Shown in pieces: positions 6,852 through 14,538 of a stretch of DNA of 19,412 nucleotides. Under the pieces are notes generated by a model that did no database searches, had not been told where the DNA came from, and saw nothing but the letters and a program-made list of their open reading frames with translations. The translations under genes and the position numbers were made by a program. The DNA is taken from contig CAIMEK010000586.1 in NCBI GenBank assembly GCA_903839965.1, positions 1 through 19,412 of the forward strand, in the 5' to 3' direction. Numbering within the stretch: the stretch's first letter is position 1; each line of letters opens with the position of its first letter. Origin of the DNA: an uncultured Acetobacteraceae bacterium (GTDB taxonomy: Bacteria; Pseudomonadota; Alphaproteobacteria; Acetobacterales; Acetobacteraceae).

Positions 6852-7849
6852 TCGGCAACCGCGGTCGGGGCTTTCGGGCCGGCGATTTTCTGCGCGCCGC
6901 GATGGCGGTCGAACATGCTCATCTGGTGCACGCAACTCAACGTGCAGGTCGGGCTACAGGATTTCTCGGTGTGGAATTCGCGGCGGATGTCTTCGCGCGT
7001 GTAGTCGAGCAATGGAATGTTTGGGTAGCCGCGCTGCTGCGAACACCAATGCACGCGGCCGTCCTCGGTCACGTAGAGGTAGCGCGCGCCGGCGCGGCAC
7101 TTCCAGGCGTTGGGCCGGCCATGCATCAGGTTCTTCTGGAACAGCCAGTAGTTCAGTTTGTGCACCATGGACGGCGATATCTTCGTGACCTGGCCATAGG
7201 CGCGCAGTTGTTCCGCACTTAAGGCCTTCAGCGTTCCGGTGTGATCGTGCAGCACGCCCACCGAGTGCTGCAGCCCGTATTTCACCGCGGTTTCGGCCAC
7301 CGTCACCACGTCCTGCGTGCGTTCGCCGCTGACCCCGAGCACGGAATTGACGTTGACCTTGAACCGCGCGTGCTCCGCCAGCAAGGCGAGCTTGCGCTCC
7401 ACCGAAGCCAGGCTCTTCATCGACACCTCATCTGGCTTGAGGTTGTCGATGCTGATCTGCATGCCCTGCAGGTCGGCGGCGTTGAGCCGCTCGATCCACT
7501 CCCGGCTGAGGCGGAAGCCGTTGGTGATCATGGTCACGATCATGCCATGGCCGCGGGCCGCGCGGATGATGCGGTCGAGATCGGGATGCAGCAACGGTTC
7601 CCCGCCGGTGAAGGTGACCGACGCGCACTTCAGGGCAGCCAGCCGGTCGACCCGGGCCAGCAGGTCCGGCAGCGGAACCGGTGGGGAGAAATCGTCGTAT
7701 TCGTTGCAATAGCCGCAGGAAAGGTTGCAGCGGCGCGTCACCACCACCTGGGCCAGCAGCGGCGTGTAGCGCGACCCGAGCGCGCGGGCCAGGAAACGCA
7801 GGCCGGAACCGAGGCCGCTCAGCCGGCCGAGTGGGGGACGATCGCTCAT
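6836..7849 (-). CDS. Radical SAM protein with a SPASM-like cysteine-rich tail
   Basis: The protein has 337 residues from the ATG at 7849, chosen because an upstream in-frame ATG only adds a Cys-rich stretch that does not match the family. The CX3CX2C cluster motif is Cys41, Cys45 and Cys48 ('CNLSCGYC') and binds the [4Fe-4S] cluster that cleaves S-adenosylmethionine. The 'GGEP' loop is at 82-85. C-terminal Cys251, 269, 298, 302 and 306 resemble a SPASM or twitch domain that binds an extra cluster. Family members modify peptides, lipids or sugars by radical chemistry. It is the last gene of a minus-strand unit with a deacetylase and a glycosyltransferase, 103 bp after the deacetylase. The context therefore points to modification of a glycan or its lipid carrier, but the substrate is unknown. 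Confidence 0.85.
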   Translation of the reverse strand: MSDRPPLGRLSGLGSGLRFLARALGSRYTPLLAQVVVTRRCNLSCGYCNEYDDFSPPVPLPDLLARVDRLAALKCASVTFTGGEPLLHPDLDRIIRAARGHGMIVTMITNGFRLSREWIERLNAADLQGMQISIDNLKPDEVSMKSLASVERKLALLAEHARFKVNVNSVLGVSGERTQDVVTVAETAVKYGLQHSVGVLHDHTGTLKALSAEQLRAYGQVTKISPSMVHKLNYWLFQKNLMHGRPNAWKCRAGARYLYVTEDGRVHWCSQQRGYPNIPLLDYTREDIRREFHTEKSCSPTCTLSCVHQMSMFDRHRGAQKIAGPKAPTAVADQAVP

Positions 7850-7952
7850 TCGTGTCCGAAGGTGGTTGCAGGCGAAAATGCAGGACCGCAGGGCCGCCCA
7901 GTATAGTCGCATCCGCGGTCCCCGGAAGATAATTCAAGGAATGGCCTTGCCC

Positions 7953-8750
7953 TCATTGCAGGCGTCTGCGGGCCGCATGCCACGGCGGCGGCCACCAGCG
8001 CAGTCCGGCGACATCCAGCAGCCATTCGCCGGAAAACGTGTGCCGCGCTTCGGGATTCCCGGCACTGGGCTGCGCATAGAAGGTTTCCTGCGCCGGCCAG
8101 CGGTGCAAGCGTGTCCAGGTCCAGGCGCCGTAGCGCCGGTAGATGCGCATCAGCTTGCGGGCGGTGGCCAGGTCGGGCCGGACGATGCGGCGTTGCGTCC
8201 AACAGGGCTGGCTGGCGACCTGCTGGGCCAGGCGCCAGCTTAAGGCGCCGACGTAATTGGAGAACCAGATCGTGTAGCCGAGTTCGGCCTGCAGCGCCGC
8301 GACGGCGCGATGGACCTGGATGTGCTCGGTGTGGCCGTATTCGCCCCAGGGGTTGTGCGTACAGACATCGCGGCATCCCGCGAGCGCGGGTCGCAATGCC
8401 GCGACCAGCCCCGGGTAGTTGGCTTGGTAGCGCGCCCGCGCCGCGGCATCGGTGATTTCGATGCCCGTGGGCGTCAGCTTCGGATGTTTCCAGTCGGCGA
8501 AAAACCTGGCGCCGCTCTCGGGCACCTTGAGATCGACCACGCGGGTCAACGGCAATGCGGCGACCGCCAGCCGCCGGGCCGCGGACATTTTCGGCCGTTC
8601 GAACAGGTCGGCGAAACAGAACACGATGCGCTCGGCGGAGGCGACCATCGAACTCAGCCACAGGCTTTCGTCGTCCGGGTGGGCGACCACCACCGCCAGA
8701 TGGCCAGCGTCGCTAGCCGTTCTGCCGGACGGCATCATACAGGTTCTCAA
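7953..8750 (-). CDS. PIG-L family (LmbE-like) N-deacetylase
   Basis: This 265-residue protein has the metal-binding signature 'HPDDE' at 24-28 and a second 'GHTEHIQVH' stretch near residue 140 that supplies the other zinc-binding His. PIG-L/LmbE enzymes remove acetyl groups from N-acetylhexosamines linked to inositol, lipid carriers or small molecules. The family assignment is secure; the substrate is inferred from the neighbours to be a GlcNAc-type residue in the glycan made here. The start is uncertain: ATGs at 8750, 8738 and 8735 all lie inside the 3' end of the upstream glycosyltransferase gene, giving overlaps of about 23-38 bp and probable translational coupling. The tail is rich in Trp and Arg, which may favour membrane contact. 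Confidence 0.85.
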   Translation of the reverse strand: MRTCMMPSGRTASDAGHLAVVVAHPDDESLWLSSMVASAERIVFCFADLFERPKMSAARRLAVAALPLTRVVDLKVPESGARFFADWKHPKLTPTGIEITDAAARARYQANYPGLVAALRPALAGCRDVCTHNPWGEYGHTEHIQVHRAVAALQAELGYTIWFSNYVGALSWRLAQQVASQPCWTQRRIVRPDLATARKLMRIYRRYGAWTWTRLHRWPAQETFYAQPSAGNPEARHTFSGEWLLDVAGLRWWPPPWHAARRRLQ

Positions 8751-9879
8751 GCGTTGCGGTTTGCCGGCGGATATCGAACTGCCGTTCGACGAGGGCTCGC
8801 GCCTCGGCGCCCATGCGAAGCCGCGTCGGCGGATCGTCGAGCAGGTCGTTCAGGCGCGCCGTGAGCGCGTTGGCGTCGCGTTCGGGCACCAGCAAGCCGG
8901 TCCGGCCGTCGATGACGCCTTCCGGGATTCCGCCCACCCGCGTGCCGATCGCCGGCATGCCGGCGGCCGCGGCTTCCAGCAGCACCATGCCGAGACCCTC
9001 GACGCGCCCGGTGGCCGTGCGGACGCTTGGCAGCACCAGCACGGCGGCCCGGCGCATCCAGGCCAGCACCTGCGCATGCGGCAACGCGCCGAGAAATTGC
9101 ACGCGCTGTTGCACCCCCAGCGATTGCGCCAGCGCCCGCAAGGAGCGGTGCAACGGGCCGTCGCCGATGATGACCAGTTTGACGTCCGCGTGCCTGCGGT
9201 CCAGGACCGCGAACGCGCGGAGCAGATATTCGGTGCCCTTGACCGCCACCAGGCGCGCGACGTGCAGGACGGTCGGCGTTTCCTCCGCCGGATCGCGCGG
9301 CGTGATCGCCTGCAGGTCCACGCCGATATAGTGGATCCGCGTGCGTGCTTGCGGAAAGCCCAGAGCCAGAACCCGGTCGCGGATGAACGACGAGGCGCAG
9401 AGGAACAGGTCGCCCTGGCGGGCAAGCCGGCGGCGGAACAACGGATAATGCGCCCAGGCCGGCGAACTCAGCAGGGCGGCGGTGGACAGCGTCGCGTCGA
9501 AGCCATGGAAGGTGGTGACCAGCGGCACGTTCAGCCGGCGGGCCAAAGGGAGCGCATAGACGCCCTCGATGCCGAAATGCGCGTGGATGAGCGAGAGGCG
9601 GCTCTGTCCCAGCAAACGCTGATAGGGTCGCGGGTCGCGGGTGAGCATCTGCCAGGCCACCAGCGGCTGCGGCCAGGCTGGGCTGAGATCCTGCAAGGCG
9701 AGCGAGGCCGCGCCGGCCGGCGGGTCGCCGAAACGCAACCTGCCCAGATATAGTGGCCGGTGCCGCCGCAGGTGTTGCGCCTGCTGGGTGATGAACGTTT
9801 CCGAAGCGCGGAACAGGTTGTGGCGAAATATTGCGACCTCGCCTCCCTGTAACCTCTCCCCGGTGTTCTCGTCCCGCAT
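8713..9879 (-). CDS. Family 4 glycosyltransferase (WcaL-like)
   Basis: This 388-residue GT-B enzyme has 'RHNLFRASETFI' (19-30), the usual N-terminal strand of colanic-acid-type GT4 transferases, and 'IHAHFGIEG' (98-106). It also has the donor-domain segments 'VLHVARLVAVKGTEYLL' (204-220) and 'VIIGDGPL' (236-243), and an intact EX7E motif, Glu294-Glu302. It would add a sugar to a lipid-linked acceptor. The ATG at 9879 is preceded by GGAGG, and it adds about 14 residues before the point where most relatives begin. No ATG, GTG or TTG sits at that later point, so the longer start is favoured. These extra codons match the leader ORF before the other glycosyltransferase. It heads a unit with the deacetylase and radical SAM genes, driven from promoter block C. 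Confidence 0.88.
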   Translation of the reverse strand: MRDENTGERLQGGEVAIFRHNLFRASETFITQQAQHLRRHRPLYLGRLRFGDPPAGAASLALQDLSPAWPQPLVAWQMLTRDPRPYQRLLGQSRLSLIHAHFGIEGVYALPLARRLNVPLVTTFHGFDATLSTAALLSSPAWAHYPLFRRRLARQGDLFLCASSFIRDRVLALGFPQARTRIHYIGVDLQAITPRDPAEETPTVLHVARLVAVKGTEYLLRAFAVLDRRHADVKLVIIGDGPLHRSLRALAQSLGVQQRVQFLGALPHAQVLAWMRRAAVLVLPSVRTATGRVEGLGMVLLEAAAAGMPAIGTRVGGIPEGVIDGRTGLLVPERDANALTARLNDLLDDPPTRLRMGAEARALVERQFDIRRQTATLENLYDAVRQNG

Positions 9880-9931
9880 CCTGCCTCCGAAGAATTCGCC
9901 TCACCGCTTCGAGGGGCGATCCGACCCGTCC

Positions 9932-9964
9932 GGCAAACTGCCACTTGCGCCAATGATGTCAACC
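9932..9964 (-). promoter_or_regulatory. Conserved promoter block, copy C, upstream of the GT4-deacetylase-radical SAM operon
   Basis: On the minus strand this reads ggttgacatca, five variable bases, then gcaagtggcagtttgcc. It is the inverted partner of the block at 3900-3932, with the same spacing between its two parts. The distance to the glycosyltransferase ATG is 53 bp. It contains TTGACA as a possible -35 element and a near-palindrome (9933-9948) where a regulator could bind. It shares the divergent interval 9880-10154 with site D, which faces the DUF2141 gene; nothing else recognisable lies in that interval. Confidence 0.5.
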
Positions 9965-10072
9965 GGCCGTGGTTTCTCGGCGGGATTCACAATCGATGCC
10001 GCAGCGTCGGGGGCCGGCCGCCGAGGCCAGCGTGTCTCCGGCGCCACTCCCGCAAAGCATGATTTGGTTTCG

Positions 10073-10088
10073 GCAAGTTACCACTTGC
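10073..10088. promoter_or_regulatory. Palindrome GCAAGT-TACC-ACTTGC (site D), candidate operator
   Basis: This is a perfect inverted repeat with 6-bp arms and a 4-bp centre. With its flanks it matches 16 of 19 positions of the palindromic half of promoter block C. It sits 67 bp before the DUF2141 start. A weak promoter-like pair, TTGCGG (10086-10091) and TACATA (10109-10114) 18 bp apart, overlaps its right arm, so a bound protein could control plus-strand transcription. Unlike blocks B and C it lacks the TTGACA part. The match to a shared operator is inference from the repeat. Confidence 0.45.
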
Positions 10089-10154
10089 GGCGGCGACTAT
10101 GACGCCAGTACATAACGCCGTGGCAAGCGCGATGGATTGGCTGGACAACGAGCT

Positions 10155-10670
10155 ATGAGGCGGACAACTCGCGGCAGCGCACGGATGGCGCTGGGGGCAT
10201 TTGAGCTGGCGGTGTCGAGCTGCCTGGTTCTGTCGTTGGGGTGCGTGGGGCAGCCGGCCCGGGCAGCACTACCGTCACCCTGCGATGCCACCAACCCGAA
10301 CGAGATTCGCCTCCAGGTCAGCGTCAGCGGCATGCGCTCCAGCGAGGGCAACGTTGCCATCACGATTTATCCGGACGACCCGTCGCACTTTCTGGACGGC
10401 GCCTACAAGGTCGCCCGCCAGCAGGTGCCGGTGACGCTGCCGGTCACGCATGCCTGTTTCGTCCTCGCCGAACCGGCCTACTATGCGGTGGCCCTGTTTC
10501 ACGACCACAACAACAGCGGCCACTTCGATACCACGGTGCTCGGGCTGCCGGCCAAGGGCTATGGCTTTTCCAATAATCCGACCTTGTATTTCGGCCCGCC
10601 CAACCTGAGCCGGGTACGGTTCAGCGCGCACCCCGGCGACAATCCGGTGTCGATACAGCTGAAATACTGA
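10155..10670 (+). CDS. Secreted DUF2141 domain protein
   Basis: The 171-residue product carries an Arg-rich start, a hydrophobic core ('LAVSSCLVLSLGCVG') and a likely signal peptidase I site after 'QPARA' near residue 38, so export to the periplasm or cell surface is expected. The mature part has the DUF2141 pattern: 'LQVSVSGMRSSEGNVAITIY', a central 'YYAVALFHDHNNSGHFDTTVLGLPAKGYGFSNN', and a C-terminal beta-strand region. The function of this family is not known; it looks like a small beta-sandwich, and the Asp/His/Asn-rich loop may bind metal. The ATG at 10155 is preferred over an upstream TTG (10137); an ATG at 10185 would also leave a usable signal peptide. It is followed 146 bp later by a membrane glycosyltransferase gene. 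Confidence 0.78.
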   Translation: MRRTTRGSARMALGAFELAVSSCLVLSLGCVGQPARAALPSPCDATNPNEIRLQVSVSGMRSSEGNVAITIYPDDPSHFLDGAYKVARQQVPVTLPVTHACFVLAEPAYYAVALFHDHNNSGHFDTTVLGLPAKGYGFSNNPTLYFGPPNLSRVRFSAHPGDNPVSIQLKY

Positions 10671-10816
10671 GTGCGCCTGTCGCGTTGCGCTCCACGGGGC
10701 GCGAACGGGCGGATGCCTGCGCGCGCGGAAGTTGTTCTCCGACCCAGGATGTGCGAAGGGTGCGGCCCCGGCGTGTGGAACGCTTCACATGTGCCTTTCG
10801 AGCGCAGGGGAAGGTG

Positions 10817-12313
10817 ATGCACGACGATATTGCCCGGCGGTCGGCGCCCTGCGAGCGCATCTGGACCATCGCCGCCTTGTTCTTGGCCGTGATTGCCCTG
10901 GGCGCGGGCTGGCCGCTCCTGCTGCGCACCACTGCGGCCTTGCAGATCGACTACAATGAAGGGTGGAACGCCTACCGCGATCAACTGGCGGCGCATCTGG
11001 TGCCGCTGTACGGCAGCCCGCCGGATTTGGAGATCACCAATTATCCGCCGCTGTCGTTTCACCTCATCGGGCTGCTGAGCCATCTTACGGGCGACGTAAC
11101 GCTGACCGGGCGAGTCATTTCCCTGCTGTCGCTGGCGAGCGTTTGCCTGCTGATCCGATCGATCGCCAGGCAATTCGACGCCCCCGGCAATGCCGCTTGC
11201 TGTGCAGCCCTGCTGTTTGCCGTATGGCTGCTGGTGTGGATGCCGAACCGCATCGGGGTCAACGATCCGCAGTTGCTGGGGATGGCCTTCGAGATGCTGG
11301 GGTTTTTCTGTTTCATCCGGCGCCCGGAGTCCGCCACGGCCCTGCCGGCCTCGGCGGTGTTGTTCGCGCTCGCGGTTTTCACCAAGCACAATCTCATCGC
11401 CCTGCCCTTGGGCGCGGGCGCGACCCTGGTGATGAACCGGGAATGGCGGCTGCTTTCGCGCTGGGCGACGGCCGGCCTGCTGGCCGCGGCGGCGCTGTTC
11501 CTGGCGAGCGAGGCGATCGACGGGCCATATTTCCTGGCCCACATGATGCGGGCACGCGCCTACCAACTTTCCAACATCCTCGCCGAAAGCGGACCCTATC
11601 TTCTGGTCTTTCTGCCATGCTTCGCCATTGCCCTGGCCTGGGCGTGGCACAACCGCTCCAGCATCCGCCGGCGGCCGCTGGTGCTCGGTTGGCTGGCGGC
11701 CCACCTCACCGCCTTCGTGTTGTCGGGAGGCGACGGCACCGGGCATAACATTTTCTTCGAGGCCATCGTCCTCGACGCCATCATCGTGGTGATCGCGTTC
11801 AGGGATTGCTTTGCGCAACGGGTCAGCGGATCGCCCGGGATGGCTGCCCTCCTCCTCGCCCTGCCGACGCTGTTTCCGCTGTGCCTGCTGCCGGGCAAGG
11901 TGTCGGCCGGCCTGCGCGAATGGCACGCGCTTCCCCGGCTGCAGGACGAGTTCGCCAAGGGCGTCGGCCTGCTGAGGAACTCGGCCGCGCCGGTGCTCTG
12001 CGAGAACCTGCTCATGTGCTACGCGGCTGGCACGCCGTCGGCCTTCGATCCGTTCTATGTGCTGGATCAGATCCAGATGGGCCGGCTCGACGAATGCAGG
12101 ATCGTGGAGCTGGTCGAGAGCCAACGCCTGGGCGCCGTCGAGATCGGCGACACGGATGTTCCGGCGCCGGCGACCCGCAGGCGATTCACCGGGCCGTTCA
12201 TGCAGGCGCTGGCGCAGCGCTACACGGTCGTGCTGCGCACGCCGGAACTTGCCATATGGATGCCCGCCGCGGCGGCGCCGTCTTCGCCAGCCACGCCGTG
12301 TCCATCGCCGTGA
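10817..12313 (+). CDS. Multi-pass GT-C (family 39-like) glycosyltransferase
   Basis: This 498-residue inner-membrane protein has about ten hydrophobic helices and a periplasm-facing loop after the first helix containing 'DYNEGWNAY'. That loop matches the acidic Asp/Glu motif of GT39 and ArnT-like enzymes, which use polyprenyl-phosphate sugars as donors. 'NYPPLSFHLIGLL', 'NRIGVNDPQLLGMAFEMLGF' and 'FTKHNLIALPLG' fit the same fold. The ATG at 10817 was chosen because GGGGAAGG lies just before it; the longer frame from 10685 adds an Arg-rich, non-membrane extension. It would glycosylate an acceptor on the outer face of the inner membrane, after flipping. It is probably cotranscribed with the DUF2141 gene and converges on the gltD-like gene, with a hairpin between them. 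Confidence 0.75.
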   Translation: MHDDIARRSAPCERIWTIAALFLAVIALGAGWPLLLRTTAALQIDYNEGWNAYRDQLAAHLVPLYGSPPDLEITNYPPLSFHLIGLLSHLTGDVTLTGRVISLLSLASVCLLIRSIARQFDAPGNAACCAALLFAVWLLVWMPNRIGVNDPQLLGMAFEMLGFFCFIRRPESATALPASAVLFALAVFTKHNLIALPLGAGATLVMNREWRLLSRWATAGLLAAAALFLASEAIDGPYFLAHMMRARAYQLSNILAESGPYLLVFLPCFAIALAWAWHNRSSIRRRPLVLGWLAAHLTAFVLSGGDGTGHNIFFEAIVLDAIIVVIAFRDCFAQRVSGSPGMAALLLALPTLFPLCLLPGKVSAGLREWHALPRLQDEFAKGVGLLRNSAAPVLCENLLMCYAAGTPSAFDPFYVLDQIQMGRLDECRIVELVESQRLGAVEIGDTDVPAPATRRRFTGPFMQALAQRYTVVLRTPELAIWMPAAAAPSSPATPCPSP

Positions 12314-12333
12314 GCCGACGATAAGGGCCAATC

Positions 12334-12367
12334 GCCATCGCCGGCACCCCGTCCCGGGCGCGATGGC
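12334..12367. terminator. Hairpin between convergent genes, candidate bidirectional terminator
   Basis: GCCATCGC (12334-12341) and GCGATGGC (12360-12367) form a perfect 8-bp stem, and an inner CGG/CCG can add pairs. It sits in the 61-bp gap between the stops of the GT-C gene and the gltD-like gene. It has no T-run on either side, so it is not a classic intrinsic terminator, but its location between convergent stops fits transcript ending or 3'-end protection. Confidence 0.4.
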
Positions 12368-12374
12368 AGGAACG

Positions 12375-13985
12375 CTATCGATCGCTGCGAGGGCCGACGG
12401 AGATGGCGAAGTCCGGGCAGACGTAAAGGCATTCCAGGCACCCCACGCAGCCCTGGCTGTTCTCCGCCCGGTAGGGGCGATAGCCGCCGGCGTTGAACTC
12501 ACCGGTCCGGGCGAACACGTCGAACCGGCAAACCTCCTTGCAATAGCCGCACTCCTTGCACAGCGCCGGATCGACTTGCACGTCGAAGGCGCGCAGGTCG
12601 CAGGACAGGCAGCGGCCCGCTTCGACCATCGCCGAGGCGGCGTCGCAGGCGGCTTCGACGAGAGCAAAACTGCGCAGGCGCTCGGTCGGCGCAAGCGTGG
12701 CGGGTTGCGCACGCAAACTGCCGCGGGGCGCCGCTTCGCCGGGGTCCGCGGGGCGCTGCGGTTTGGCGAAGATGCCGATATCGCCTTGGCCGCCGAGGAA
12801 ACGGTCGATGGCGGCGGCCGCCTTCTGGCCATGCGCGATGGCGTCGATGACGGAGGCCGGGCCGCGCACCGCATCGCCGCCGGCGAAGATGCCGCGAACC
12901 GAGGTGGACAGGGTGCCGGCATCGACACCGATCGTCCCGTCGCTCCGCTTTGCGAGGCTGCGTGCCGGGGCTTCGACCTGCTGGCCGATGGCCACGATGA
13001 CGCGCTCGGCCGGCAGGCTGTGCTCGCTTGCCGCCACCGGCAGCGGGCGGGGCCGCGCGCTCGCGTCGGTCGGCCCGGGCGCCATGCGCACGCAGGCGAC
13101 CGCATCCGCCGCGATGCGCACGGGCGCGGTCTGGAACGCGATCGCCACACCTTCCTCGATGGCCGCGGCGATTTCGTCGGGATGCGCCGGCATGTCGGCG
13201 CGCGTGCGGCGGTAGATCAGCCGCACCTCCGCGCCGAGGCGGCGGCTGACCCGCGCCGCGTCGATCGCGGTATTGCCGCCGCCGACCACGACGACGCGCT
13301 CGCCGCGCATGTTTGGCGGGTCGCCGGCGTTGACCGCGGCCAGGAAGGACAGCCCGTCGATCACGTGCGCCCCCGCCTCGCCCGGAATGTCCAGCCGCGT
13401 CCCGCGCCAGGCGCCGGAGGCGACGAGGGCGGCAGCGAAACCTTGCGCGAGCAGGTCCTCGACACAAACGATCCGCTCCCCCACACGGATTTTGACGCCG
13501 GCATCGGTAATGCCGCGAAGATCGGCCGCCACCGCGTCGTCGGGCAGCCGGTAGGCGGGGATGCCGTAGCGCAGCATGCCGCCGGGCCGGTCCAGCGCCT
13601 CGAACACCACCACCGCGTGCCCGAGCAGGGCGAGGAACCAGGCGGCGGTCAGGCCGCACGGGCCCGCGCCCACGATCGCCACGCGCTTGCCGGTTGGCGC
13701 GAGCGCAACGCAAGAGCGGCCCTCGTCCGCACCACGCTCCGCGGCGACGCGCTTGAGCAGGCGGATGCCCAGCGGCGCATCGAACTGGCCGCGCACGCAC
13801 TGCGCCTCGCAAGGATGGAAACACGCATGGCCGCACACCAGCGGAAACGGGATGCGGTCGCGAATGACGTCGAGCGCCGCGCCGAACTGGCCGAGCCGGA
13901 CATGGCGGATATAGCGCGGCACATCGATGCCGGCCGGGCACGCACGTTGGCAGGGAGCCGTTTTCCTGGGTGTCGCGCCATCCAT
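12375..13985 (-). CDS. GltD-type FAD/NAD(P) oxidoreductase fused to 2[4Fe-4S] ferredoxin
   Basis: The 536-residue protein has three parts. Residues 1-95 form the Cys-rich helical domain seen in GltD and dihydropyrimidine dehydrogenase, with Cys12, 16, 51, 55, 59 and 63. Residues 100-440 hold FAD- and NAD(P)-binding folds with 'GAGPCG' (106-111) and 'VVVVGGGNTAIDAARVSRR' (about 255). Residues 459-536 hold a ferredoxin with two clusters: Cys476, 479, 482, 486 and Cys513, 516, 519, 523, plus a Cys459/462 pair. Such proteins pass electrons between ferredoxin and NAD(P)H. Being the last gene of the kor operon, 25 bp after korC, it probably moves electrons from 2-oxoacid oxidation to NAD(P)+ or the reverse. 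It takes the place of the small KorD ferredoxin. The phenylglyoxylate dehydrogenase and aromatic-pathway Kor systems of denitrifying betaproteobacteria have a similar flavoprotein partner. Confidence 0.85.
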   Translation of the reverse strand: MDGATPRKTAPCQRACPAGIDVPRYIRHVRLGQFGAALDVIRDRIPFPLVCGHACFHPCEAQCVRGQFDAPLGIRLLKRVAAERGADEGRSCVALAPTGKRVAIVGAGPCGLTAAWFLALLGHAVVVFEALDRPGGMLRYGIPAYRLPDDAVAADLRGITDAGVKIRVGERIVCVEDLLAQGFAAALVASGAWRGTRLDIPGEAGAHVIDGLSFLAAVNAGDPPNMRGERVVVVGGGNTAIDAARVSRRLGAEVRLIYRRTRADMPAHPDEIAAAIEEGVAIAFQTAPVRIAADAVACVRMAPGPTDASARPRPLPVAASEHSLPAERVIVAIGQQVEAPARSLAKRSDGTIGVDAGTLSTSVRGIFAGGDAVRGPASVIDAIAHGQKAAAAIDRFLGGQGDIGIFAKPQRPADPGEAAPRGSLRAQPATLAPTERLRSFALVEAACDAASAMVEAGRCLSCDLRAFDVQVDPALCKECGYCKEVCRFDVFARTGEFNAGGYRPYRAENSQGCVGCLECLYVCPDFAISVGPRSDR

Positions 13986-14010
13986 CGGACAGGTTCCCTG
14001 CTTGCCGCCC

Positions 14011-14538
14011 CTACACCGAAGCCGCCAGCCCGCTGCCGATGGCGAGCAGGCGAAGGTTCTGCTCGCGGGCCGGCGGCCGGAAGCGCGCCTCGATTGCCCG
14101 TTGCAGGCTGCGCAGGCTCACCGACCCAGTGCCGGCGGCCAGGGCGCCCAGGGCGACGATGTTGGCGCTGTCTGAACTGCCCAGGTCGGCGGCGGCCCGG
14201 GTGAAGCCGCGACCGTGGCAGTTGGCGCCGCCGCGCGGCTGCACGAGCCCGTTGTCGTACAGCAGGGTCACGCCCTTTGCAGTCCAGGCCTCGTATTTCG
14301 TCGCCGCCTCTTCGCTCAGCGCCAGCACGCAGTCGGGCTTGCGCACCTGCTGGAAAATGATTTCGTCGTCGTCGATGATCACCTCGGCCAGCGACAGCCC
14401 GCCGCGCGAGGCGATGCCGTAGGACTGGGTTTGCACGACATTCCGCCCGTCCAGCATGGCGGCTTCCGCAAGCAGGATGCCGGCCAGGATCAGCCCCTGC
14501 CCGCCGGTGCCGGCCAGGATGAATTCATGGTGCGTCAT
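14011..14538 (-). CDS. korC: 2-oxoacid:ferredoxin oxidoreductase, gamma subunit
   Basis: The 175-residue product is the small gamma subunit. It opens with 'FILAGTGGQGLILAGILLAEA' in place of a nucleotide-binding loop, and continues with 'VVQTQSYGIASRGGLSLAEVIID', both hallmarks of KorC/PorC domains that contact CoA and the core subunits. The length fits the family. Its ATG overlaps the korB stop as ATGA, so the subunits are translated together. With KorA and KorB it would catalyse CoA- and ferredoxin-dependent oxidative decarboxylation of a 2-oxoacid, or reductive carboxylation in reverse. Confidence 0.88.
   Translation of the reverse strand: MTHHEFILAGTGGQGLILAGILLAEAAMLDGRNVVQTQSYGIASRGGLSLAEVIIDDDEIIFQQVRKPDCVLALSEEAATKYEAWTAKGVTLLYDNGLVQPRGGANCHGRGFTRAAADLGSSDSANIVALGALAAGTGSVSLRSLQRAIEARFRPPAREQNLRLLAIGSGLAASV

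Noticed and set aside
5279..7222. Open frame of 647 codons on the plus strand across the flippase
   Set aside because: It is out of frame with a well-supported flippase, then antisense to the radical SAM gene; Gly/Arg-rich shadow.
10185..10300. Lipoprotein signal in the DUF2141 protein around its Cys
   Set aside because: The residues before the Cys (LSLG) do not give a good lipobox because Leu is not at -3; a signal peptidase I site after ARA fits better.
10559..13150. Open frame of 863 codons on the minus strand
   Set aside because: It runs antisense through the GT-C gene and out of frame through the gltD-like gene; composition is low-complexity Arg/Gly/Ala and no family is recognisable.
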